Assembly (NCBI RefSeq): GCF_023051165.1
Contig: NZ_JALKIG010000007.1
Span: forward strand, 26,955 to 90,954
Direction of reading: 5' to 3'
DNA from: Veillonella sp. KGMB01456
GTDB lineage: Bacteria > Bacillota > Negativicutes > Veillonellales > Veillonellaceae
DNA: 64,000 nucleotides
A program made the position numbers and the translations under genes. Shown piece after piece: positions 16,337-25,155 of this stretch; the first letter of the stretch is position 1; each line of letters opens with the position of its first letter. The notes under the pieces were generated by a model that saw only the letters and a program-made list of their open reading frames with translations, did no database searches and was not told the origin of the DNA.

Positions 16337-16761
16337 GCGAGCTTTTTTGCGAAGGCCGTGATGCAATTTCTAAGGCTTGGTTTTGCGCAGCAAAAAGACT
16401 CTCAGAAATTGTATCACGGCCTTCTTTTCGCAGAAAACCTCTCGCCGTTTTATAACGGGGAGAGGGAGAAGAGGGGAGGTTTCTGCGTTGCAGAAACCTC
16501 CCCTCTATCCTCCTCCGCCGGTAAGAACGGCCATAAAGTTCTTTGCGCAAAGCCCCTGATGGAGTGCTCTACGTCGCTAAAAACAGACATAAAGTACTCT
16601 GGGAAGAAGAAATGGAGAGGTCCACATCTAAGGGTCTTTTTTGCTTGCAAAAACCAAGCCTTAGATGTGGAGCCTCTCCATTCTTTATAAGTTTATGCTG
16701 TTTTTAGCTCTGATGTAGAGCCCATCAGGAGCTTAAGGACGAACCTTATGCCGTTCTTACC
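16337..16761. repeat. Block of nested inverted repeats (possible MITE-like element)
   Basis: The 425 bases between the convergent AEC and gltS genes are almost wholly palindromic. Hairpin A: arms 16352-16372 and 16404-16424, 20 of 21 bases paired. Hairpin B: a perfect 16-base stem at 16471-16486 and 16490-16505 with loop GTT. Hairpin C: arms 16611-16633 and 16659-16682. An outer imperfect stem, arms 16520-16536 and 16745-16761 with further pairing inside, encloses C. The loops of A and C carry the same core, AAGGCTTGGTTTT..GC, in opposite orientation. The outer right arm covers the gltS stop codon. It could act as a two-way terminator or be a non-autonomous mobile repeat. Confidence 0.75.
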
Positions 16762-18040
16762 AAGTCCCCATCCACGTAATAATAATGGCATTGACGAAGT
16801 CAATCAAGAAGGCACCAACGAGTGATACGATGAGCCAAGCTTTAGGGGACGGACCGTATTTTTCAGCCAAGGACTGCATGTTGGCAAGACCGTTGGCAGT
16901 AGCACCCATGGCAAAACCGATACCGCCTACGCCGAGCATAACGCCGTCGTAGTTTTTACCAAAGAGCAAGAAGTAACCGAGCCATGCGAAGACAATCATG
17001 AGAAGTGTCTGAGCAAGGAGGATGACTACGAGCGGTAAAGCCAAGTTAATCAATTCGTAGAGTTTCAAGCTGTTGATAGCCATGGTAACGTAAACTGTTA
17101 AGGCTACTTCGGATACTACATTGAGGCCGCCGCCTTGTACACGATACATACCGGAGAAATCGCCGATGTTACGGATAACAGCTGCTACGAGCATGGCACC
17201 GATGTAAGCAGGTAAGGTAATGATGGTGTTGAGGTACGCACTAAGTACGGCACCGAGACCTACGGCTACGAATACGAAGCCGGCTGCTTTTAATACGCCG
17301 TTTACGTCGGTTGTTTCTTCTTCTTCAAGAATAGACATATCGAATACATGCGGTTCCAATTGAGCTGCTGCCGGATTATCAGTATCGGCTGCCGGAATAT
17401 TTTTAGTTGCATTTGGCGTTGTGGCCGGATCGATATGTTGTGTACCCGGTGTTTTAATTTTGTAGTGTTTGATTAAGAATTCGCCGAAAGGTCCACCGAG
17501 TACGAGGGCTACTACCATCCCGAAGGTTGCTGCTGTGATGGCAACGGTTGTGGCACCCGGAATACCGTAAGTGGTTTCAAAATATGGACCGAAGGCTGCC
17601 GAGGTACCGAGACCACCCATGAGGGAAACAGCACCGGCCAAGATGCCGTAGTGGAAGTCAATGCCCATGGCACCGGCAATGGACATACCCAAGAGGTTCT
17701 GAACAAAACCGAGAATGGAAGATACAATTAAGTATAAGATGAGAGCTAAGCCACCGTATTTGATGAGTTTTAAGCTGGCCATCATACCGATGGTGGTAAA
17801 GAATACTAAGAGGGCTACGGTAGATAAGGTGTTGTCAAAATCTACTTGTAGAATTCCGTATACACGCAAACCGGAAAGGATAAAAGCGAACGGTAGACCA
17901 CCGATTACCGCAGCCGGTAAGCTGAGTTTTTGAAATACGGGAACTCGGTTTTTAATCTATAAACCGATGAAATACGTCACAAATGCGAGTGCGACCGCTT
18001 GTACGCTACTGATTTTGACTGTCAAGACTTCTGCGCCCAT
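16757..18040 (-). pseudogene. gltS: Sodium/glutamate symporter GltS interrupted by an in-frame amber codon
   Basis: The full frame from ATG 18040 (behind AAAGGAGGC) to the stop at 16757 spans 427 codons, close to the usual 400 or so of GltS. Codon 28 is TAG (17957-17959), between FVTYFIGL and IKNRVPVFQKLSLPAAVIGGL. The reading frame is otherwise intact on both sides, and the downstream part keeps the family features (GLGTSAAFGPYFE, GVGGIGFAMGATANGL, then the C-terminal IITWMGTW). GltS imports glutamate with sodium. The stop falls in the first membrane segment, so the product should be lost unless the codon is suppressed or is a sequencing error. A restart further downstream would lack the first helix. 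Confidence 0.8.
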
Positions 18041-18530
18041 AAACAACGCCTCCTTTAAGCAAGCTGACTCCCTTATTAAAAGGGGCTTCATAATACAGGT
18101 GGGTAACCGTAGTAGTTGAATTAATTGGAATAATGATGGCATCCGGTATTATGAAACTGGAAAATGATGAGTACGGAAGGAGAGTTTTACGAGTGAAAAA
18201 GCCCTTCATTTAATAAATATTTCAACTTGATAATATTATACTATGTGATTGCGTAAAAATACAATAAAATTTCAGTAAACTTCTATGTATACAAAAATCA
18301 TGAGAATGCATTTAAGCCGATATATATTAGAATTCGTGCCTTAGTTCTTATAAAATATATTATATTATAAATTCTATATGTTGTTTATTTGTGCATAAAA
18401 TATAACTAATTATACACATAAAAACAAATGTAGTTACCTTAAAAACACAATAAAATAAACAAAAGTAGAGTATATAAGGACATTTTTATATACTCTACAA
18501 AATGTATAAATGTATAGAAAATTTTGTATA
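18041..18530. other. Intergenic region upstream of gltS
   Basis: 490 bases without a supported gene. On the minus strand TTGTAT and TATAAT (18235-18240) with an 18-base spacer may be the gltS promoter. A terminator for the hydrolase gene lies at 18465-18498. The rest is AT-rich with no structure that I can name. Confidence 0.5.
18465..18498 (-). terminator. Terminator of the M20 carbamoylase-type gene
   Basis: GTAGAGTATATAA and TTATATACTCTAC form a perfect 13-base stem with an eight-base loop; on the minus strand it is followed by TTTTGTTTATTTT. Confidence 0.75.
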
Positions 18531-19766
18531 TTACTGTTGGTCTAAATAGAGGATAAGGTCTTTCAAATATTTTGTACCGGTTACTAAATCCTGAATGTCG
18601 ATAGCTTCGGCCGGGTTGTGGCTTACGCCGGCGCGACAAGGAATGAAAATCATGCCTACATCGGTGTAATCACCCCAGTTCATGGCATCGTGGCCGGCAC
18701 CGCTGGAGAGGGTCATATAATTGTACTGTTTAGCTTGAGCCACCGTTTCCATGGCTTTAATCATAGAGTCTTTGACCATGAGCGGGATTTCATCGGCGAT
18801 TAGCGTGGTGTCGATAGGAATCTCGCGTTGGGCGCCGACTTGTGAAATGGCGTGCAGAATGTCTTGGGTAGCGCGCGTTTTGGCTTCGGCGGAAATGCTG
18901 CGAATGTCGAGACCTAAGGTTACTTCGCCGGGGATGACGTTCATGACACCTGGCGTGGCTTCGATAACACCGACGGTAGCTACGACCGGAATAGGTTCGC
19001 TGTTTTGAGCAATCCGTTCGGCAGCAAGGATGATTTCGGCGGCTGTACACAGACCGTCGTGGCGGTGATTCATAGGCGTGGCTCCGCTATGACCGGCGGT
19101 GCCGTGAATATGCACCTTATAGCGTGTGGGTGCAGCGATACCGGTTACGATACCTATGGTGTGGTTTGTTTTTTCGAGAACAATGCCTTGTTCGATATGA
19201 AGTTCTAAAAAGGCTTTTAGGGGCGTCGTAAATTTTGCATGAGGAAGGGTATCCGGATTAAAGCCGCGTTCTTTGAGTACTTCATAGAGACTGAGTCCCT
19301 TTTTATCGCGCAATGTTTGCAAACGATCGAGACTCAATTGACCGCGCATAGCCTGGCTTCCCAAAGTGGCACTGCCAAAGCGGCTTGATTCTTCGCACAT
19401 GAAGAGGACAATATCAAGCGGATGCTCCGGCATTTCTTTTGATTCTTTTAAATCGGTGATAACTTCCAGGGCGGCCACGATACCGGCAAGACCGTCGTAG
19501 TTACCGCCTTGGGGCACGCTGTCGGTATGGGACCCCATCATGATGGCCGGGGCGTCGGGATTATGACCTTCGTAACGGCCGATGACATTGCCGAAGTCAT
19601 CGATGCGTAAGCTTAGACCAAGCTCTTTCAGCTGTTTTATGAGATAGTTCCGTCCCTGCCAATCCTCATCAGTAAAGGCAATGCGATTGATTCCCGGCAC
19701 ACCTTCGATGGTGCTTATGGTTTGCATGGCGTTGAGATGTGCTAATAGGCGTTCTTTATTAATCAT
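18531..19766 (-). CDS. Zn-dependent amidase/carbamoylase of the M20 family (AllC/HyuC type)
   Basis: A 411-residue hydrolase of the N-carbamoyl-L-amino-acid hydrolase / allantoate amidohydrolase family. These enzymes release ammonia and CO2 from a ureido group with two metal ions. Motifs are GSHTDSVPQGGNYDG (about residue 80), the catalytic pair MCEESSRFG, ELHIEQG, GHSGATPMNHRHD in the dimer domain, and SSGAGHDAMN near the end. The start is the ATG at 19766 with GGAGG five bases upstream. It is a single gene with its own terminator and lies upstream of gltS in the same direction. The exact substrate cannot be told from sequence. Confidence 0.85.
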   Translation of the reverse strand: MINKERLLAHLNAMQTISTIEGVPGINRIAFTDEDWQGRNYLIKQLKELGLSLRIDDFGNVIGRYEGHNPDAPAIMMGSHTDSVPQGGNYDGLAGIVAALEVITDLKESKEMPEHPLDIVLFMCEESSRFGSATLGSQAMRGQLSLDRLQTLRDKKGLSLYEVLKERGFNPDTLPHAKFTTPLKAFLELHIEQGIVLEKTNHTIGIVTGIAAPTRYKVHIHGTAGHSGATPMNHRHDGLCTAAEIILAAERIAQNSEPIPVVATVGVIEATPGVMNVIPGEVTLGLDIRSISAEAKTRATQDILHAISQVGAQREIPIDTTLIADEIPLMVKDSMIKAMETVAQAKQYNYMTLSSGAGHDAMNWGDYTDVGMIFIPCRAGVSHNPAEAIDIQDLVTGTKYLKDLILYLDQQ

Positions 19767-19811
19767 GGGGGCCTCCACAAATTAAAAATTGAATAATGAT
19801 TTATAGTTAGC

Positions 19812-19854
19812 AAAAAAGCAGTATTTAATTCAATTGTGAGTTAAATACTGCTTT
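19812..19854 (-). terminator. Terminator of pocR
   Basis: AAAGCAGTATTTAA and TTAAATACTGCTTT form a 14-base stem; on the minus strand six T follow. It separates pocR from the hydrolase gene downstream. Confidence 0.85.
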
Positions 19855-19926
19855 CATATTTGCGGATATATTTTGCTAAGAACGTTTAGAAATTCTTGCA
19901 AAATCTTTTGGCTATAAAGCTATTTT

Positions 19927-20814
19927 TTAAAATCTGTATTTACGACGATAGGAATGCGGTGTTTCCGAAGTAGCTTCTTTGAAAACCTTGCAGAAGTAGC
20001 TGGTTCGATTATAGCCCAGATTACGAGCAATGGATTCGATAGATGAGTCAGAACCGCGAAGCATCAATTTGGCCTGTTCCAATTTGCGTTCATTAATATA
20101 TTGCACGAGGGACATGCCCGTTTCTTGTTTAAAGATTTTGGACAAATAGGATTCACTTAAGTAAACGTGGGAGGCAATATCCCGTAGTGAAGGGTTGTTG
20201 TTTAAATGCTTGTCGATATAAACAAGAGCCCTTTTTATTTCCGGACGATACGACATTTTCATATGATGCTGTACATCGGATTTACTGCTTTGTAATTCAG
20301 GAATATCAAGACTGCGGTTTAATATGTCCGGGAAATAATGGCCGGCCATAAGGTTCAATACTTTAGAGGCACTATTTATTTCTTCCGTAGAATAAATGGG
20401 CAATTGACGGTAATACATTTTGGCCGTTGTGTCGTTTTGCCAATCACTGCGTGCTGCAATTTGTGGCAACTGCGGATCCGTTACGGCTGTTTGACCGGCA
20501 CAAATAAAGCCCAGTAAATGACCTTCATGAATTACGGGCACAGAAAAGTCTACAATGCCTGCATGACAGCGATAAGCAGACGGGCAATGTCCTTTGGATG
20601 CTTCGAGGCCGCCATAGGCGTCGCAATAGGCGCAAAGACGCGACAATGTAGGATGACTGCGAATATACTTGCAAAAATTACTGAAGTTGTATTTGCACGA
20701 AAGCACACGACCGCGCAAATCTACATATACGGCTGCTAATTCCGTAATGTTTGTAAAATCACGCATGATCTCATTAATCATGGTTGTTTCTGTCTTAAAA
20801 TTACCGGTTGGCAT
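19927..20814 (-). CDS. pocR: AraC-family regulator with PocR sensory domain
   Basis: A 295-residue activator. Residues about 15-165 form a PocR domain (VYVDLRGRVLSC, CAYCDAYGG, GHCPSAYRCHAG, PVIHEGHLLGFICAG), known to sense propanediol or related small molecules. The C-terminal 100 residues are a double AraC helix-turn-helix (LRDIASHVYLSESYLSKIFKQETG, then SIESIARNLGYNRTSYFCKVFKEATS). The start is the ATG at 20814, after GAGAGGGGTGG. It is divergent from pduA, the same layout as pocR/pdu in Salmonella, so it very likely switches on the pdu operon when propanediol is present. Confidence 0.92.
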   Translation of the reverse strand: MPTGNFKTETTMINEIMRDFTNITELAAVYVDLRGRVLSCKYNFSNFCKYIRSHPTLSRLCAYCDAYGGLEASKGHCPSAYRCHAGIVDFSVPVIHEGHLLGFICAGQTAVTDPQLPQIAARSDWQNDTTAKMYYRQLPIYSTEEINSASKVLNLMAGHYFPDILNRSLDIPELQSSKSDVQHHMKMSYRPEIKRALVYIDKHLNNNPSLRDIASHVYLSESYLSKIFKQETGMSLVQYINERKLEQAKLMLRGSDSSIESIARNLGYNRTSYFCKVFKEATSETPHSYRRKYRF

Positions 20815-21125
20815 CGTTGCCACCCCTCTCTCTTTTCTGTTTGTATGGGCGTACAAAACAAAAGGATTAAAAAATAGTAATACAACAAATAACTAAAACA
20901 CATGATAAACACAGAACTTACTGAGGTTTTATGATTAATCGTTATACCAATTATAACAAAAAATTGTTAAAAGTAGAACAAAAAAATCAAAATTCGTAAA
21001 AATGTGTTAAAAAATGGAATACTAGTATTTTGTATAATTAGCGTATACAGAAAACCGCAAAATGTGGTGAATATTTGAATTTTTATTTTTTGTTTTATGT
21101 GCGCCCAAGATAGGAGATGAATTGT
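20815..21125. other. Divergent pocR / pdu promoter region
   Basis: An AT-rich interval of 311 bases. A TATAAT at 21033-21038 has no good -35 box, which fits a promoter that needs an AraC-type activator. ACTAGT at 21021 and the near-palindrome ACCGCA/TGTGGT at 21054-21068 are possible binding elements. There is no gene here and I see no cobalamin riboswitch. Confidence 0.5.
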
Positions 21126-21413
21126 ATGTCGCAAGAAGCACTAGGTATGGTTGAAACTAAAGGCTTAGTCGGTGCTATTGAAGCCGCCGATGCCATGGTA
21201 AAGGCCGCCAATGTAGCCCTCGTGGGAACTGAAAAAATTGGTTCCGGTCTCGTAACCGTTATGGTACGAGGCGATGTAGGTGCCGTAAAAGCATCTGTCG
21301 ATGCCGGTGCAGCAGCTGCCGAACGAGTAGGGCAAGTTGTCTCGACGCATGTAATTCCACGGCCTCACAAAGATGTGGAAAGCGTTATCTTAAAGGAAAA
21401 AGGTGAAGCTTAA
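21126..21413 (+). CDS. pduA: Propanediol microcompartment shell protein PduA
   Basis: A 95-residue single BMC-domain protein. It forms flat hexamers that tile the shell and whose central pore passes propanediol. The sequence is near-textbook: [20 protein letters not shown], then [12 protein letters not shown], and STHVIPRPH at the end. The start is the ATG at 21126, nine bases after GGAG; the ATG at 21117 directly abuts that site and is unlikely. The stop overlaps the pduB start (TAATG). It is the first gene of the pdu operon. Confidence 0.95.
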   Translation: MSQEALGMVETKGLVGAIEAADAMVKAANVALVGTEKIGSGLVTVMVRGDVGAVKASVDAGAAAAERVGQVVSTHVIPRPHKDVESVILKEKGEA

Positions 21414-22228
21414 TGAGTAATACGGATCAAATGGTTGATGAGATTTTGAAACGCGTTTTACAAAAAGCCGATAACTTATCGGCAGCCACCCCGAATCAAA
21501 GTGAAAGCAAAGGAGCGGAACAAATTATGGCGAACAGTTGCAGTTTAACAGAATTCATTGGCACAGCAAAATTTGGTGATACTATCGGTTTAGTAATCGC
21601 TAACGTGGATCAACAAGTATTGGATGCCATGAAATTAACAAAAAAATATCGTTCAATCGGTGTTGTAGGTGCTCGTACCGGTGCCGGCCCTCACATTATG
21701 GCCGCTGATGAAGCCGTAAAAGCTACCAACACTGAAATCGTAAGCATCGAACTCGCGCGCGACACTAAAGGCGGCGCCGGTCACGGTTCCTTAATCGTAT
21801 TCGGTGGCGACGACGTTTCCGACGTAAAACGTGCCGTTGAAGTAACGCTTAAAGAAGTTGAACGTACTTTCGGCGACGTATACGCTAATGAAGCAGGCCA
21901 CATCGAATTACAATATACAGCTCGCGCAAGCCATGCTATTAACACCGCATTCGGCGCTCCTGAAGGCAAAGCATTCGGCCTTATCGTAGGTGCTCCGGCA
22001 GCTATCGGCGTGGTAATGGCTGATGTGGCTGTAAAAGCAGCTAACGTAGACGTTATCGGCTATGCATCTCCTGCAAACGGCACAAGCTTCTCCAACGAAG
22101 TAATTTTACAGATCTCCGGTGATTCCGGTGCAGTTCGTCAGGCTGTTATTACAGCTCGCGAAATCGGTAAAGAATTATTAGGCACTTTAGGTAGCGAACC
22201 TAAAAATGATGCTCCTTCTTACATTTAA
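21413..22228 (+). CDS. pduB: Trimeric shell protein PduB (with internal start for PduB')
   Basis: A 271-residue tandem-BMC protein that forms pseudo-hexameric trimers, a major part of the shell. Residues 1-38 are an extension with a helix (MVDEILKRVLQKADN) as in Salmonella PduB, where it anchors the enzyme core to the shell. The first BMC fold starts at SLTEFIGTAKFGDTIG and the second at AFGLIVGAPAAIGVV. An in-frame ATG at codon 39 (21527) has its own AAAGGAG 11 bases upstream, so a shorter PduB' form is likely made, as in Salmonella. Confidence 0.95.
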   Translation: MSNTDQMVDEILKRVLQKADNLSAATPNQSESKGAEQIMANSCSLTEFIGTAKFGDTIGLVIANVDQQVLDAMKLTKKYRSIGVVGARTGAGPHIMAADEAVKATNTEIVSIELARDTKGGAGHGSLIVFGGDDVSDVKRAVEVTLKEVERTFGDVYANEAGHIELQYTARASHAINTAFGAPEGKAFGLIVGAPAAIGVVMADVAVKAANVDVIGYASPANGTSFSNEVILQISGDSGAVRQAVITAREIGKELLGTLGSEPKNDAPSYI

Positions 22229-22253
22229 CTTCGATAGAAAGGAAGCTTGACAT

Positions 22254-23915
22254 ATGAGATCAAAACGTTTTGAAGTATTAAGCAAACGCCCTGTTAACCA
22301 GGATGGTTATGTAAAAGAATGGGTGGAAGAAGGCTTTATAGCCATGGAATCGCCGCAGGATCCTAAACCTAGTATCCGCATTGAAAACGGTCGAATTGTA
22401 GAACTTGACGGCAAACGTCGTGAAGATTTCGACTTGATTGATACATTTATTGCTAATTATGCAATCCGCTTGGAACGTGCTGAAGAAGTTATGGCTATGG
22501 ATTCCCGCAAAATCGCCAACATGATTTTGACACCAACCGTACCTCGCAGCGAAATCGCCAGTCTTGCAAAATCCATGACTCCGGCCAAAATGGTTGAAGT
22601 AGTAAGTAATTTCAACGTTGTTGAAATGATGCAATGTATGCAGAAAATGCGTGCTCGTCGCACCATGGCTAACCAGGCTCACGTAACAAACGTTAACGAT
22701 AACCCGGTTCAAATCGCTGCTGATGCGGCTGAAGGTGCACTTCGCGGTTTTGCCGAAGAAGAAACAACCGTAGCGGTTGCTCGTTATGCACCGCTTAACG
22801 CTATCAGTATCTTGGTAGGTTCCCAAGCCGGTCGTCCGGGCGTATTGACTCAATGCTCCTTGGAAGAAGCTACTGAATTGGAACTCGGTATGCGCGGTTT
22901 CACAGCGTATGCTGAAACAATTTCCGTATACGGCACTGAAGATGTATTCACCGATGGTGATGACACTCCATGGTCGAAAGCATTCTTAGCATCCGCTTAT
23001 GCTTCCCGTGGTTTGAAAATGCGTTTTACTTCCGGTACAGGCTCTGAAGTTCAGATGGGTCAAGCAGAAGGTAAATCCATGTTATACCTTGAAACTCGTT
23101 GCCTCTACATTACTAAAGGCGCCGGCGTACAAGGTATCCAAAACGGTTCTGTAAGCTGTATCGGTATTCCGGCAGCTGTACCTTCCGGTATTCGTGCGGT
23201 ATTGGCAGAAAACTTGATCGCTGCTATGCTCGACCTCGAATGTGCATCCAGTAATGACCAGACATTCAGTCATTCCGACTTACGTCGTACGGCTCGTACA
23301 CTCATGCAGTTCTGCCCTGGTACTGACTTCATCTGTTCCGGTTACAGCTCCACGCCAAACTATGACAACATGTTTGCCGGCTCCAACTGGGATGCGGAAG
23401 ACTATGATGACTGGACAATCATTCAGCGTGACCTCAAAGTTAACGGCGGTTTGAAACCGGCTACGGAAGATGCTGTAGTAGCTGTTCGTAATAAAGCAGC
23501 TCGTGCGCTTCAAGGTTTATTCGCTGAACTCGGCTTACCGGCTATTACCGATGAAGAAGTAGAAGCTGCTACTTATGCTAACGGTTCCAAAGATATGCCG
23601 CCTCGCGATAAAGTAGCTGACATCAAAGCAGCTGCCGATCTTATGAATCGCGGCGTTACCGGTATTGACTTTGTAAAAGGTCTTGCTAAACGCGGCTTCA
23701 ATGATTTAGCCCAAAGCGTTCTTAATTTGTTGAAACAGAAAATTGCCGGTGACTACTTACAGACATCCGCTATTTTTGACGATAAATTCAATGTAATTTC
23801 AGCAATTAACAATCCTAACGACTATGCCGGCGTTGGCACAGGTTATCGTTTGGAAGGCGAAGATTGGGAAGTAATTAAAAATATTCCTAACGCAATCGAT
23901 CCGCGTGATATTTAA
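22254..23915 (+). CDS. pduC: Propanediol dehydratase large subunit
   Basis: A 553-residue large subunit of B12-dependent diol/glycerol dehydratase, which turns 1,2-propanediol into propionaldehyde by radical chemistry in the microcompartment. Visible family segments are MRSKRFEVLSKRPVNQDGYV at the start, QDPKPSIRIENG, TSGTGSEVQMGQAEGKSMLYLE (the substrate/B12 barrel) and LECASSNDQTFSHSD. It is full length (554 in Salmonella). Glycerol could be a second substrate. Its start follows GAAAGGAAG; pduD comes 12 bases later. Confidence 0.96.
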   Translation: MRSKRFEVLSKRPVNQDGYVKEWVEEGFIAMESPQDPKPSIRIENGRIVELDGKRREDFDLIDTFIANYAIRLERAEEVMAMDSRKIANMILTPTVPRSEIASLAKSMTPAKMVEVVSNFNVVEMMQCMQKMRARRTMANQAHVTNVNDNPVQIAADAAEGALRGFAEEETTVAVARYAPLNAISILVGSQAGRPGVLTQCSLEEATELELGMRGFTAYAETISVYGTEDVFTDGDDTPWSKAFLASAYASRGLKMRFTSGTGSEVQMGQAEGKSMLYLETRCLYITKGAGVQGIQNGSVSCIGIPAAVPSGIRAVLAENLIAAMLDLECASSNDQTFSHSDLRRTARTLMQFCPGTDFICSGYSSTPNYDNMFAGSNWDAEDYDDWTIIQRDLKVNGGLKPATEDAVVAVRNKAARALQGLFAELGLPAITDEEVEAATYANGSKDMPPRDKVADIKAAADLMNRGVTGIDFVKGLAKRGFNDLAQSVLNLLKQKIAGDYLQTSAIFDDKFNVISAINNPNDYAGVGTGYRLEGEDWEVIKNIPNAIDPRDI

Positions 23916-23927
23916 GGAGGCATCAAT

Positions 23928-24611
23928 ATGGCTGAAGTTAATGAGCAAGTTTTACGCGCACTGATTATGGAAGTGCTTAAAGAAATGGGTAGCGCCAGCA
24001 AGCCTGTTACTTTTGCCGGTTCCTCCGAAACGGCGGCTCCGGCTCGTCCTAAAGAAGAGGACGTAGATGATACTTGGATTCAGACCGGCGGCCCGGCTGA
24101 AGCCCATACATCACCTGATGAAGTGGTTATTGCTGTAGGTCCTGCATTTGGTCGCAGCCAACGCACGACTATCGTAGGCGTACCACATCGCAATGTAATC
24201 CGTCAACTCGTTGCCGGTATTGAAGAAGAAGGCTTAAAAGCTCGTGTAGTTCGTGTATATCGTTCGTCCGACGTAGCAGCCGTAGCCGTTGAAGGCGACC
24301 GCTTATCCGGTTCCGGCGTTTGCATCGGTATTCAATCCAAAGGTACTACCGTAATTCACCAACGTGATTTACAACCGTTATCCAACTTGGAATTATTCCC
24401 ACAAGCACCATTGCTTACGGAAGAAGTATACCGCGCCATCGGTAAAAACGCAGCTAAATACGCTAAGGGCGAATCCCCTAATCCGGTAGCTACGCTTAAC
24501 GATCAAATGGCACGCCCTAAATATCAAGCGTTGTCAGCCCTTTTACACATTAAGGAAACAAAACGAGTGGTTAAAGGTAAACCGGCTGATGAATGCCGCG
24601 TAAGCCTATAA
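23928..24611 (+). CDS. pduD: Propanediol dehydratase medium subunit
   Basis: A 227-residue medium subunit. The first 20 residues ([16 protein letters not shown]) form an amphipathic helix of the kind that targets PduD and the whole dehydratase into the shell; a loose linker rich in Ala/Pro/Glu follows. The core holds [24 protein letters not shown] and [20 protein letters not shown], part of the B12 lower-ligand side. GGAGG precedes the ATG. Confidence 0.95.
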   Translation: MAEVNEQVLRALIMEVLKEMGSASKPVTFAGSSETAAPARPKEEDVDDTWIQTGGPAEAHTSPDEVVIAVGPAFGRSQRTTIVGVPHRNVIRQLVAGIEEEGLKARVVRVYRSSDVAAVAVEGDRLSGSGVCIGIQSKGTTVIHQRDLQPLSNLELFPQAPLLTEEVYRAIGKNAAKYAKGESPNPVATLNDQMARPKYQALSALLHIKETKRVVKGKPADECRVSL

Positions 24612-24621
24612 GGAGGCCTTT

Positions 24622-25137
24622 ATGAGTCAAGATATGGAAGCGATGATTCGCAAAATTTTAGAAGATATGCAAAAGGGAACCCCTTCTCCGGTAAGTGCCG
24701 TAGCTCAGACAAGCACAACCGAACACGTTGCTACAGTAGCGGATTACCCAATTGCTAAAAAACATCCTGAATGGATTAAAGTGGGCAATCGTTCCTTAGA
24801 TGATATTACCTTGGATGCCGTTATGGCCGGTCAGGTTTCTATGGATGATATGCGTATCAGCCCTGAAATCTTAAAAGCACAAGGTCAAATCGCTAAAGCC
24901 GGCGGTCGCGATCAGATTGAATACAACTTCTCCCGCGCTGCTGAAATGACTAAAGTAGGCGATAAACGCTTATTGGAAATGTATAATGCTCTTCGTCCAT
25001 ACCGTTCCTCCAAACAGGAATTATTGGCTATGGCTGATGAACTTGAAAAAGAATACGGTGCTGTAATTTGCGCTGAATTCGTTCGTGAAGCGGCTGAAAA
25101 CTATGAAAAACGTAAGAAATTGAAAGGTGATAACTAA
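24622..25137 (+). CDS. pduE: Propanediol dehydratase small subunit
   Basis: A 171-residue small subunit. It too begins with an amphipathic helix (MEAMIRKILEDMQKG) and a flexible linker, then the conserved core DYPIAKKHPEWIKV, LDAVMAGQVSMDDMRISPEIL and AGRDQIEYNFSRAAEM-like segment. It starts ten bases after pduD with GGAGGC upstream. It completes the PduCDE heterotrimer. Confidence 0.95.
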   Translation: MSQDMEAMIRKILEDMQKGTPSPVSAVAQTSTTEHVATVADYPIAKKHPEWIKVGNRSLDDITLDAVMAGQVSMDDMRISPEILKAQGQIAKAGGRDQIEYNFSRAAEMTKVGDKRLLEMYNALRPYRSSKQELLAMADELEKEYGAVICAEFVREAAENYEKRKKLKGDN

Positions 25138-25155
25138 GAGTTAGGAGTTTTGTGT

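Noticed and set aside
16320..16690. Several frames on both strands in the palindrome block
   Set aside because: Palindromes mirror the same open frame on both strands; the peptides share no features with proteins and lack ribosome sites.
20815..21125. A cobalamin riboswitch before pduA
   Set aside because: The expected B12-box core is not visible on either strand.
22278..22853. A 191-codon frame opposite pduC
   Set aside because: It is an antisense shadow of a well-supported gene, rich in Phe, His and Cys, with no start signal.
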